Shown: positions 10,693-21,011 of the stretch, piece by piece | Position numbering within the stretch: position 1 is the stretch's first letter | Layout of the letters: the number at the start of each line of letters is the position of its first letter | NCBI GenBank assembly: GCA_036927565.1 | Contig: JAYESD010000006.1 | Coordinates: 106,179,353 to 106,243,352, forward strand | Origin: Tuctoria greenei | Taxonomy: Eukaryota > Streptophyta > Magnoliopsida > Poales > Poaceae | Direction: 5' to 3' | DNA length: 64,000 nucleotides | The notes under the pieces: model-generated | What the model was told of the DNA's origin: nothing | What the model saw: only the letters and a program-made list of their open reading frames with translations | Databases searched by the model: none | Translations under genes and position numbers: made by a program

Positions 10693-13573
10693 CTATTGGC
10701 TGGAGTTCTGCCGGAACAATGCAGCAACCTTCTCGACAGCCTCTTGGACGCTTGCCTGGGTAGCTTCTTCTTTCTCAGCTATGGGTCCATCCATCACCAA
10801 AACTGAAGACATCGAGTGGTCTCGGCTGTAGAAGCAAGTTAGCACATATTCTGCGACTGACTTTGCTAGAGACTTTCCATCATTTTCAAGCTGGTCGCAG
10901 ATTACGTCTTCAAGTGTTCCCAGCTTGTCTTCGGCTGAATTCAGAGTTGTCAAGGCTCTATCCATTTCAGGCTTCGGGTCAGTCGGTAGAACCAGATTGA
11001 AACCCAGAGGCACCAGTGCTTCTTCTACACGCCCTAGGAAGTCCCATATCTGATGATCTTCAACCTTCCATGAGGTCCAAAGCTCCTCTAGAGATCTCCT
11101 AGCAGATGATAGTTCTGTAGAACATTCATTTTTTTCCCTGGCAGAGACAACACTTTCTCGCTTGTTGACCCCCTCTCCTGCCAGCCATACTTGGTGCTTT
11201 TATCTATCGCACCAGGACATGAATTTCTCAACATGGTCAGCCAAGTCCTACTCACCGTGCTCTAACTTTTAAGAGAATTCAGCATTTCTCATTAGGAGCT
11301 CTTGCTCCTTATTGTCGATAGCTTCCTGTAGCTTGAGGAGCTCATCCCTAAACTTCTCAAGGGTCTCAAAGTGAGCATCCACCAAATTGTTGGCTTCTGT
11401 CGCCTTTTCATGGATCTCACGAGTCTTCTCGTTCAAAGCTTCTATGGTAGCTCGCCTGTCATCTAGCAACTCATCCATCCGTTTTAGCCGCGTCTTCTCG
11501 GCTGCAAGCAGGTCCCTCAAGTTGGCCAGGCGGGTCTGTGTCAACTTCGTCTTGAAGTTGAGAAGCTTCCGCCACTACTGAAGAGTTTGCCATTCTACTT
11601 CCATAGCACTTCGCTCGTAGTCGAAGCCGGGTTGAACTTGGTGAAGGCTTGAGCAAGTGTCCTCAATTGAGAGTGATAGGGGGATCAGCTCCAGACCTTC
11701 CTGAGGATCCGCTGGAGCTTCCATAGCCTCCGGGAGAGTTGTTAGATCCCATGGCACAAGCATGGACTCCAATAACTTGACATCAGTTGGACTGAGTTCT
11801 GGGAGCTCGTCAACCTCAGGCGCAAACGTTGAAGGTCCCGCGGCTAGATCTTCAGGTGCTGAATCTGACACCATTGTGGTGTGAGCTGGCTACTCCCCTG
11901 CAATGTCGACTAAAGACTCTGTTGCAGGCGCAAGCTCAGCTACCACCGGGGCGTCTACCTCCGATTTTTGTGTTACCTCGACGTCTGATGTTGGCTCCAA
12001 CATGGCATCAAATATGTGTGTCGCTATCTCTGAAGTTGCAACCAGTATCTTCAGTACTAGCTCTGGTATCTCCACATCTTGCTCCATCACTTCTTCTGCG
12101 TGGTTTGGCGCAACCACGACACCTTCGGCTGCTGGCCCTGGTCTAGTCTTGATGCCAGTTGACTCCGTGACCACCATGTCGTCCGCCATCACTATAGGAG
12201 AGGCCGCAAGATCAATAGGAGCTTTGGTCGGCATGGTCTCCACGGCTGCAACTCTATCCTGACTGGTTGTTGGTGCCGGAGTAGCAGCAGCTCTCGACAC
12301 TCTAGAAACAAAAGAAAAAAATGAATTCAACAAAAAGCGAGAAGTAAGAGGAAAACATGAGTTCAAGTGCTGATCATTACTTGGGGATGCTGCAGCTCCA
12401 GACAGCATGAAACCTCTTCCTTCGACAGTCAGATTTAGAATCCAGCATCACCGATAAGGCAGAAGCTCTAGACTTCATTACAGGAGTCGTGGCAGCCACC
12501 GGTGTCACTACAGCTGGGATCTCCATCGTCTGAGAAGACACTCCAGGCCTAGAGCCTGCCGCTGGCACCGGGACTGGAGTAGAAGACTTACCAGACCTAG
12601 TGCCTACCATAGGTATTGGGTCCGAAGATGATTTCCTGATCTTGGAGCTCACCTTGGCCGTCAAAGCCAAGGTTGCTGTTGCTGGAGGCACAACTAGCAC
12701 TAATTTGAAGGTCGGGCGAGGTGGTGGAACCATTTCTGTCGGAGCTGCCCTAATAGAGCTGCCATGAGCTCGCGTCAACTTCGTCTTCTGACTGGAGGTG
12801 TCGACAGGCTCATTGCCTTTGCCCTGACATGAGTCATACTTCTTCTGACTTGTTTCTATAGGAGACTTGCCCTTCCCATTGACAAGTGCAGGTCCGGACC
12901 CTCCATGTGGGCAGGCAGCCGAAGCTCTGGGGATCACAATCCCTGTTGGCGGAGTGCTCCTTTGTCGCACTGCAAGACTTGTATCTTCAAGGAACGACAA
13001 TACCTTCTGCAGCTCCCTCCTGATCTCTGGAACAACACACAGAGGCAAGAACTCTGTCGGAGGTACAAGGCCATCTCTTTATAAAGTTCCACTGTACAAC
13101 TTCTGCAGATGGAGCTTCAGGGCATTCTCATCTAAGTTGGATCCCTGACCAACGTCACTATGGAGGAAATCCATTTCTCTGTAGTATGACCAAGCTGCAA
13201 AATGTTGCTCCTTTAGTGGAGCCTAGCGGTTCATCGGGAAGTTGCGGAGGACCATCAGAGACGTCCATCCTCCGTCAACCATGTTCTGGATTCTTGATAG
13301 CACGGGGTTTTACTTTTCTGCCAGCTTCGGGAGCTCCTCCCAAGAGTCGGACTCCGTTGTCGAGAATCGTTCTGGCAGCTCCAGCTGATCATGACGGTCC
13401 ACCTGAATAGCTACCCAATCATTCTTCCAGGTCTCCAACTCTCCAGAACGAATGGACCTGATGTATTTGTATGGGGGATTCCTACGCCTTACAAAGTAGT
13501 AGAATCCCAAGAGGCTATTACCTTTGCATGCCGCCCGAAGTGAGAAGAAGGTCCCACTATGTATGAAACCCAA
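10693..13573 (-). pseudogene. Antisense gene of a Tat element, coiled-coil protein with a gypsy-associated N-terminal domain
   Basis: Read from 13573 downwards: an N-terminal domain (FYYFVRRRNPPYKYI, ETWKNDWV, then a WEELPKLAEK end) resembling the putative gypsy-type transposon domain of grasses. Next is a long Ser/Thr/Pro/Ala-rich low-complexity middle (12377-13048), an acidic stretch (11575-12300), and a heptad-rich coiled coil (11544-11269, rich in LLAAEKTRLKRMDELL-like repeats). A last helical block ends at a stop at 10693-10695. An intron at 12302-12380 joins the parts in frame. Stops near 13310, 13250, 13080, 11889 and 11270 indicate decay. Antisense ORFs downstream of integrase are known in Tat elements such as Grande. 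Function unknown. Confidence 0.65.
12302..12380 (-). other. Intron of the Tat antisense gene
   Basis: On the minus strand, 79 bases begin GTAATGATC after CCCAA and end TTTTGTTTCTAG. Splicing joins SCSIPK to VSRAAATPAP with no frame change, while reading through hits TAA at once. A T-rich tract precedes the acceptor. Confidence 0.75.
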
Positions 13574-13589
13574 ATAGGAGACAAATATG

Positions 13590-15179
13590 GGCGATGTTTT
13601 AAAGGTGATTGTATCTGATAATGTTAAGCGAGACGAGCCTGCATCAGCGAGAATCTGACATGGCTCAGTTGAACGTACAAGGAGACACGTTACTATACAG
13701 CTCGTCTCGGTTAAGTAGGTATCTCAGACATGTCCTCCTCTCTGACAAATGGGAGACACACTATAATTGAGCGCGATTCATATTTGTTTCATAACTTAGA
13801 TGTACTTTCTTTGGAGTACATCTCCTTTCAAATTGAAGTCGGCGCGTCTCCCATACCCACCGGTCAGGCGCGTCTCTTTTTATCATGGAAGTGGACTCGT
13901 CTCCCATTCCCTCTATAGAGAGACATGCGTTAAATCGGTTTGTCTTGATTTTTTTGCCCTTCTACAACCTGCCAGCTATGCAGAACAAGTGGCTACCATA
14001 TCTGCCCTGTTCTTGCCCTGTTCTTTCCCTCTTTGGAGGTGGCCGAGTAAAAGTATTGCCATGATTATCATTGGATCTTAAAACCAAGGGTTAGTCCTCT
14101 CCTCTCATGTTCCTTAATTTTTTTATCCCTTTGGATCTTGACTATCAGTGGCTTCGAATTTCTTTGATTTCGCTCTTCTTTTTTGTACGATGTCATCGGA
14201 TCGAAGTTGGATGTATGGGTTGCGCCTTTGCAATGAATATATACAAGGGGTAGATGAATTTATCTATTTCGCGAAGAAATACATGTTGGACAGCATTAGA
14301 GGGACTATTTGTTGTCCTTGCAAACACTGCAAGAATGAGAAGAGATATCACACAGATGAAGTGTTGAGGTCACATTTGATCACGCATAGATTCATGGTTG
14401 ATTATTGAGGTTGGAACAAACATGGGCAGGAGGGGCTTAATTAAGTAGAGATGAGAGATTCATATCTGGAGAAGGAGGTCCCTACCAGTAACGAAGAAGA
14501 TCACGACGAGGATGTGAACGAGCTAGATATATAAGGGTTCACCGATGATGACAGTGAGTTTCATGTGCATAACATAGAGGACATGGAACACAGTGTTGAG
14601 AGACATGGCGACGATGATCAGTACAATAATGGTGAACTTGCAAATTACAAGAAGATGATCAAGGACTCAAAGAAGCCATTGTATCATGGTTGTGCGGCTA
14701 AGTACACTAGACTGATTGTGATGGTAAAACTTTTCCAGTTGAAGGAAAGAAACGGATGGAGTGATTGTAGTTTTAAGGAATTGTTGATGCTCCTTAAGGA
14801 CATGTTACCCCAAGGAAACACAGTCCCAATGACATTTTGTGAGGCAAAACAGATAATCTATCCACTAGGTTTGGAGGTGGAGAAAATCCACGCGTGCAAG
14901 AATGATTGCATTTTATATCGTGGACCTGAGTACGAAAACCTTGAGAAATACCCTATTTGTGGAGTGGACCGATTCATCGTAGGAAAGACGATGGTGATGA
15001 TGAGAACTCCAATAGAAGAAAAAGAGGGCCTAAAAGGTGTTTTGGTACTTTCCTATCATTTCTCATTTGAAGAGTTGGTTTGGAAACAAGAAGGATTCAG
15101 AATTGTTGTGATGGCACAAAGAGAAGCATAAGCAGGATGCTGGAATGATAAGACATCCTGCTGATGCCACACAGTGAAG
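13590..15179 (+). mobile_element. CACTA relict with 5' half of a TNP2-type transposase
   Basis: Subterminal-type motifs (GAGACG, CGTCTC, GCGTCTCCC) fill 13625-13930, and a TNP2-type gene follows at 14190. Homology stops at about 15172, where GAGACG-rich subterminal DNA of the next CACTA copy begins. The left terminus was not found, so 13590 is where the Tat sequence stops. The right limit is set at a CACTATTGAA at 15180 that may be the start of the next element (inference). Confidence 0.6.
14190..15172 (+). pseudogene. CACTA TNP2-type transposase, N-terminal part
   Basis: Starts at MSSDRSWMYG, the usual first residues. The transposase-associated zinc-binding domain follows (ICCPCKHCKNEK, LRSHLITHRFM). 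After a linker comes the start of the DDE transposase: KKPLYHGCAA, RLIVMVKLFQLK, NGWSDCSFKELLMLLKDMLP, LGLEVEKIHACKNDCILYRG, ENLEKYPICGVDRF. In-frame stops at 14406 (TGA where the family has an Arg) and about 14530, and frame changes after 14975. The last recognisable piece is HPADATQ at about 15150-15172. The catalytic core, several hundred residues, is missing. In an intact element this protein binds the subterminal repeats and cuts the ends. Confidence 0.85.
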
Positions 15180-15779
15180 CACTATTGAATATAGCACTTG
15201 CTCTGCTCTGAAAAATGGGAGATGAATGTGATGTGAGATGCGCCATACAACAACGCGTCTTTATTGCAAGATAATGGGAGACATGTTTTTCAAGAGGACG
15301 TCTCCGATTTCGATGCATCAAATTTTGCGCGAATGGCATTATTGGCAACTGCTCGCATTAATTAAAAAGCAAAGAGACATGCTCTTATAAAGCGCGTCTC
15401 TGATATGACTTACATACTTGTGGGACCCAATTATTCTTTTTGTTGGAGCGAAAGGGAGACGCGCCCGGCGGTGGCTCTTCTGAGCGCGTCTTAGTGTAAG
15501 TGCGTCTAGGATATCCCTTGTGGGTTTTGGCTAATTGATGAAGAACATATGAGATCCTAATGAAATTATTGAGATGATTGCAGCACAAACAAAGTGAAAC
15601 AGCTCGGTGCACACAAAAAGGTGAAAAATGGAGTGGTGTCCAAAGAGGAATACTTTGATGAAATTTAGAAGAACAAATTTGATTTTAAATGTATAGGGTG
15701 TGTATGAAAGACACACTCCAAGAGATCACGACCTTGCGCAGGGGTAAGGGTTTTAAAATTAACCTAACATCTCACAGTG

Positions 15780-16080
15780 CACCGGACTAGTCCGATCATG
15801 GACCGGACTAGTCTGCCAGACTTTCTGGAGTCCATCTTCACATAGGGCTGGACAAGTATGTTTTCCAACCAGACTAGTCCGCCAGACATTCTTGAGTCCA
15901 TCTTCACATAGGGCCGGACAAGTCCATTTTCTGACCGGACTAGTCCGCCGGACCTGGAGTCTATCTTCACATAGGGCCGGATAAGTCCGTTTTCCAACCG
16001 GACTTGTCCGCCAAACTTTCTGGACATCGAGTTGCACTGTGACCGGACAAGTTCGGACTTGCACCGGACTAGTTCGGTAT
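15780..16080 (+). promoter_or_regulatory. Palindrome array in Copia U3
   Basis: About ten sites of the form CGGAC(T/A)(A/T)GTCCG, some with one or two changes, within 300 bp; the first is a perfect palindrome CGGACTAGTCCG at 15783-15794. They sit in three to four tandem units of roughly 64-76 bp that also carry TCCATCTTCACATAGGG. The array ends about 35 bp before the TATA box, so a role as enhancer or repressor site cluster is likely (inference). Confidence 0.75.
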
Positions 16081-16110
16081 TAGGGTTTTACAATGGTAAC
16101 TTTTTGGAAA

Positions 16111-16122
16111 CCCTATAAAAAG
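16111..16122 (+). promoter_or_regulatory. TATA box, Copia 5' LTR
   Basis: CCCTATAAAAAG, conserved in the other LTR at 21631-21642. It lies downstream of the palindrome array, as expected for the U3/R border. Confidence 0.75.
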
Positions 16123-16877
16123 AGGATCCACGGCCTTCCTCAAATGACACATGTCGAATACTGCTGAAAATACAAACCCTAGTGCCACCACCTTGTCCCA
16201 AGAGCCCAAAACACATTTCCCCACACATCTAAAGTGCAAAAAGAATAAAATCAATTGAACACTTGGATTCGGGATTGGGAGATCGTCGTTCCATCGTTGT
16301 GAGCTCTTTGGGTTTGATCTTTCTACACTCATATTCTGCATTGTAATATTTTCAAGTGTATTTGATCGCTTCTATCGTTGTAATTCTCGTGGGAGCCCTC
16401 AACGTGTGAGGTTGCCCCACAAACTCGGTGATTTCCCGTGCTAGTGGAATCAAGTCATCCTGTGTGGTGACCTTAAGAGGGAAAGGGTTGGAGACCCGAC
16501 TCTGCGTGAGCTTTCTCAACGAGGACGTAGATCTTGTTGTGAGATCGAACCTCGGTGAAAATTTGTGTCTCTTGTGCCTTATTTCCTTTACATTTTGTTC
16601 ATTAGATCATTTGATTACTAAACATCAATTTAAGTTGCTTATAAGTTTTCACGTGCATTCCTACAATAATCTTAAATAAAAGTATTTGTTGTTCTCAATT
16701 CCGCTGCTAAAAGAATCTAGTTTCCCAAATAACATTTAATCAATTCACATATTTCAGCACACTGGACTAGTCCGCCCACACAACCGGACTAGTCCAGTGA
16801 AACAAGTTTTTGATGACTCTATTAAGTGTGCAGGAAATTTCAAGGACTATTCACCCCCCCACTAGGCCACATTCAAT

Positions 16878-16889
16878 TGGTATCAGAGC
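16878..16889 (+). other. Primer-binding site (initiator tRNA-Met)
   Basis: TGGTATCAGAGC, complementary to the 3' end of plant initiator tRNA-Met, two bases after the LTR end. Confidence 0.92.
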
Positions 16890-16929
16890 GAGGTTCTCCA
16901 TCAACGAGACTCACATCTCGGAGAGATCA

Positions 16930-19050
16930 ATGGCCTCTGAGAAGAACAACGATATCCCGAAGATGAACATCAATGGGGAGGAACAAGAAGCTAAAGCCTT
17001 CGATGTGCTAAAAGAAAGCCCACATGATGATGAAGAAGTGCGACAGATAAAGGCACTCCTAAGAAAGAAACTGCTGGCACAAAAAGGAAAAGAAGAAGAG
17101 AAGACGACTGGGAGTGGTCATCACGACTACTCCCGATATCCTTACAACTACAACCGTCTCAATTCAAACAATCACTATCTATCTACTCCTATGGGAAAGC
17201 CTCCATAGTTTGACAGAAGTGACAACACCATGTGGAAGTACAACATAGAAATGCATCTAATATCTCTTAATCCTAGTCTGTGGCACATTGTTTGCACAGG
17301 CATAGATATCCTGGACACAGATGAGGAACTCACTCCAGAACAAGAACAAGAGATTCACAGAAATGCACAAGCCGTCGCGGTGATCACATCATCACTAAGC
17401 AGAGAGGAATTCACCAAGATCGATGGATTAGAAAGTGCAAAAGAAATCTGGGATACACTTAAGATAGCTCACAAAGGAAATAGGTCAGTTCGTGAAGCTA
17501 AAATTGAGATGCTTGAAGGAGAGTTGGGGAGATTTGCTATTGAAGAAGGCGAATCACCTCAAGACATGTACAACCGGATGAAGGAACTCATCAACAAAAT
17601 TCGTGCCTATGGAAGTAAGAAATGGACGGATCACGAGGTGGTCAAAAGAATGATTAGAGCCTTCATGCCAAGAAATGTCACACTTTGCTCAATGATTAGA
17701 GAAAGCCCAAGATTTCACAAAATGACTCCCGATGAGTTATTGGAGAAGATCATAAATAATGAAATGATGGAGAAAGAGGCTCAATACGTCAAAGACTTAG
17801 CCGAACACACCTCTTCCAAAAGGAAAGAAGTTTCTCTCAAAGCAACGTGCACACCCAAACTCAAAGAAACTCGTGAAGACCATCACAACGGAGATACAAG
17901 CGATGAGAGTACCGATCTTGATGATGAAGAAATGGTACTCTTTATCAAGAAGTTCAAGCGCATGATGAAAAGAAGACACGGCAACAATTCAAATGAAGAC
18001 AAAAGCAAGGATAAAGGGAAATCCAAGGCTCGACGCACTTGCTACAACTGCAGAGAGTATGGTCACTTCATGGTGGACTGCAATTATGAAGAAAACAAAG
18101 AGAAGAAGGAAACAAGACCTCAAGAAAAGAAAAAAAGAAGAAAAGCCCATCAAGCTCACATTGGCAAGGAGTGGGACTCAAACGACGAGTCCTCCTCCGA
18201 TGAAGAAGAAGAGATGGCCACTATCGCAGTCAAGAAACCTACTATGAGAGCCACACTCTTCCCAAACATGGGAGGACGGGATATGAACAACCACACTTGC
18301 CTTATGGCTAAGGAAGGCAAGAAAAAGGTTCGACTTACTCCTCCTACGCTAAATTCCTCTATTGATGACTTTGATAGCTCTAGTGATAATGAAGAAATGT
18401 TTAGAGGATTAAGTAAAATTGCTCTAAAGAAAATGGAAATTTTATCGAACGAAATCTTTGAAAAGGAGGAACTTGTTAACCGACAAGAAGATATGCTCAT
18501 CCGTGAAAGGAAGAGATATCAAGAAGTTGAAAAGCTTCTTGAGCTTGAAAGAGAGAAGAACGAGTCACTTGAGTTTGAGCTAGCCTTGAGTAAGGAAACT
18601 TACTCAAAGCTAGAGGACTCGCATATTGCAATCAAGGAAGAACTTGCTAACTTGTCAAAAGTTAACAAGATCCTTGAGGTGCAAGTTGAGTCGCTCAAGC
18701 AAAGTGACTCCTCTTCCTCCAAGAGCTCTTCCTCCAAAGATATGAGTTTGACAACAATCGGAACCTGCACTTGCTCTAGTAAGAAGAATGTTATTCCTAA
18801 TGCTTCAACTTCTCATAATATGCATCCTCCCACAAGCGGCATCTTTGATAAGGAGAAGATCAAATATGCACGCAGTGCATATATGGTCACTAGACCTCCT
18901 AATGTCAAAGATGGTCTTGGTTTTGAGAGGAACAAACACATGTCTACTCCTAATCATGCTAAGAATAAATCGCTTTTATTAAGGAAAGATCCCATGAATC
19001 TGATTTACAAATATTGTTTCGTACATTTGATGCTTCCTATGTTCTCATGA
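16930..19050 (+). pseudogene. Copia gag with zinc knuckle and coiled coil
   Basis: Starts MASEKNNDIPK at 16930. A single TAG at 17206-17208 breaks an otherwise open frame of roughly 700 codons. After the stop, the gag-polypeptide (UBN2-type) domain spans about 17230-17790 (MWKYNIEMHL, AKEIWDTLK, GESPQDMYNRM, VKRMIRAFMPRN). A CCHC zinc knuckle, CYNCREYGHFMVDC, is at about 18040-18081. The C-terminal third is charged and heptad-rich (about 18380-18690), then Ser-rich. A shift near 19020 moves the gag tail (MKNNFGKVIAKY, WVPKNKE) to another frame, ending at TAA 19188-19190. The protein would form the particle that packages element RNA. Confidence 0.85.
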
Positions 19051-19190
19051 AAAACAATTTTGGAAAAGTCATTGCTAAATATACAGGGCCACGCCACAAG
19101 AACTTGAGAACTTGTGTGTGGGTTCCCAAGACTCTTGTGACTAACCTGAGAGGACCCAAGCAAGATTGGGTACCTAAAAACAAGGAATAA

Positions 19191-20612
19191 TTTTGTTTTG
19201 CAGGCTTACTCCTCTGGTGGATCTAAATGGGTGCTAGATAGCGGATGCATAAATCACATGACCAGAGAGAGGGGTATGTTTGTGGAGTACGAGTACAACA
19301 AGGATCCAAGTGAAGGCATATACTTTGGAGACAACAGCCAAGGAAAGGTCCTTGGTAGCGGTAACATTGAAATATCCTCTCAACACAACTTATCTAATGT
19401 TTTACATGTAGACTCTCTAGATTATAATCTTTTGTCCATATCTCAACTATGCGACAAAGGTTACAACTTTTTATTCACTAATGAGGGTGTGACCGTTTTT
19501 AGAAGAAGCGATGGCTCGATTGCATTCAAGGGAATGTTGAAGGGAAAGCTTTATCTTGTTGACTTCAACAAAGATAAAGCCGAACACAACACTTGCTTGG
19601 TTGCTAAGACCAACATGGGATGGATGTGGCATAGACGGCTAGCCCATGTTGGGATGAGAAATCTGCAGAAACTTCTAAAAGGTGGTCACATCCATGGTCG
19701 TAAGGATGTGGTTTTTGAAAAAGACAGGGCGTGCAGTGCGTCTCAAGCAGGAAAACAAGTCGGTGCACCACACCCCGCCAAGAATGTGATGACTACCACA
19801 AGACTGCTGGAACTTCTCCACGTGGATCTCTTTGGTCCAATTGCGTACATCAGCATCGGTGGTAACAAATATGGTTTAGTAATTGTTGATGATTTACCTG
19901 AGTATTTTTCTTGTATGATAAATCAGAAACTCAGGGAACCCTCAAAAAGTTCTTGAAAAGAGATCAGAACGAATTCTCATCAACTATAAAGAATATCAGA
20001 AGTGACAATAGGACAGAGTTCAAGAACACCCAAGTTGAAGAGTATCTCAATGAAGAAGGGATAAAGCATGCGTTTTCGGCACCCTGCTCCCCTCAACAAA
20101 ATGGAGTGGCCGCCAGGAAGAACGGAACATTGATCAAAATGACAAGAACTATGTTGGATGAATACAAGACATCAGATCGATTTTGGGCAGAAGCGGTGAA
20201 CACCACTTGTCATGCCACAAATCGGTTGTACCTTCACCGACTACTGAAGAAAACTCCATATGAGCTTCTTACCGGTAAAAATCCTAATGTTTCTTATTTC
20301 AAAGTCTTTGGTTGTAAATGTTTTATTCTGAACAAGAAACCGAGGGCCTCGAAGTTCGCTTCGAAGTCCGATGAAGGGTTCTTGATCGGATATGAATCTA
20401 ATTCCTATGCCTATCGTGTCTTCAACAAGGTGTCCGACCTTGTTGAAGTAGCACGTGACGTAGTGTTTGATGAATCTAACGGCTCACAAGTGGAGCAAGT
20501 CGATAAGTGTATGCTAGATAAAGAGGGAGCTCCATATGAAGCACTAAAGAAAATGGAACTTGGTGACGATGAAGATCAGACTGAAACTGAAGAAGGGAGC
20601 AGCGATGAGTGA
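19191..20612 (+). pseudogene. Copia protease and integrase, pol truncated before RT
   Basis: The frame opens just after the gag stop. The aspartic protease active site is WVLDSGCINHMT at about 19228. A gag-pre-integrase zinc-binding segment follows (MWHRRLAHVGMRN, then a damaged CxxC near 19735). The integrase core has LHVDLFGP (first Asp), then a frameshift near 19910-19950, IRSDNRTEF (second Asp), and NGVAARKN where Copia integrases have NGV(V/A)ERKN, so the catalytic Glu is Ala. YFKVFGCKCF, GFLIGYES and RDVVFDE follow to a stop at 20610-20612. No RT or RNase H is present. Loss of Glu and the frameshift make it inactive. Confidence 0.87.
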
Positions 20613-21011
20613 TTCCCCTTGATTTTTCCCTTTTTGGTGCCTTGATGCCAAAGGGGGGAGATTGAGACTAGATTGAGACTCGAACTATCTCTAGTATTGG
20701 TTATTAAGCTTTTGTGATCGAGGACATGTACCTATTTTTAAAACTTTGTAATGCAATATTTCCTTTCCTATGTGTGATGCTTATTGTTGCTCTAATGCTT
20801 ACTTCTATGTTCATTATTGTTTATCTTTAGTTCATCACATTTTGTTGATCACGCACCTGTTAGGCACCCCACCATAAGGTGTGTGCATATGTGAGAAGAT
20901 TTTTGTGAATTAATCTTTATTCTCATATGTGCACACCTTATGAAAATCAAAATTTTATTCTCAATTGTGATATCTCAAATGGTTGTCATCAATCACTAAA
21001 AAGGGGGAGAT
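20613..21011 (+). other. Copia 3' non-coding region with two polypurine tracts
   Basis: A purine tract AAAGGGGGGAGATTG lies at about 20650-20664 and the LTR-proximal one, AAAAGGGGGAGATTG, at about 20999-21013, abutting the 3' LTR. Extra upstream tracts of this form are a Sirevirus trait. Between them is a hairpin-forming inverted repeat. Confidence 0.75.
20873..20942 (+). repeat. Imperfect inverted repeat between the polypurine tracts
   Basis: Left arm CATAAGGTGTGTGCATATG (20873-20891) followed by TGAGAAGATT. Right arm CATATGTGCACACCTTATG (20924-20942) preceded by AATCTTTATTCT. Arms pair over most of about 25 bases with small bulges and leave a short AT-rich loop. Confidence 0.75.

Larger units (their letters stand above)
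6677..13580 (+). mobile_element. Tat-lineage Ty3/Gypsy element, 5'-truncated and decayed
   Basis: The plus strand carries the second half of RT, RNase H, an additional RNase H and integrase, in the order used by Tat elements (Grande, RIRE2, Retand). A long 3' region follows with a minisatellite and an antisense gene, also known in Tat elements. No gag, protease, first half of RT or LTR is present. The left edge is the CACTA terminus at 6676; the right edge gives way to another CACTA relict near 13580. Many stops and frameshifts occur in every domain. Confidence 0.8.
15495..16875 (+). repeat. 5' LTR of the Sirevirus-like Copia
   Basis: Starts TGTAAGTGCGTCTAGG and ends GGCCACATTCA. U3 holds a palindrome array (15780-16080) just before the TATA box at 16114. 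A further pair of palindromes (16763-16774 and 16785-16796) lies near the LTR end. The partner LTR is 21012-22396. Confidence 0.92.

Noticed and set aside
10389..10763. Plus-strand 124-codon open frame
   Set aside because: It overlaps the minisatellite and the end of the antisense Tat gene and resembles nothing.
15180..15190. CACTATTGAAT as the exact 5' terminus of the second CACTA
   Set aside because: The position fits the end of transposase homology, but similarity to the known terminus stops after CACTA; kept only as an approximate limit.
15759..16064. Minus-strand open frame with a repeated ~21-residue peptide (also at 21276-21557), like a repeat protein
   Set aside because: It is the translation of the palindrome-bearing tandem units in the Copia U3. 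No start context, no homologue, and it lies upstream of the element's own TATA.
15780..16080. Regular palindromic repeats with spacers, superficially like a CRISPR array
   Set aside because: Spacers are not unique, no cas genes occur, the context is plant LTR elements, and the repeats lie in both LTRs.
18156..18500. Minus-strand 114-codon Ser-rich open frame inside Copia gag
   Set aside because: Antisense shadow of the acidic and charged gag region.
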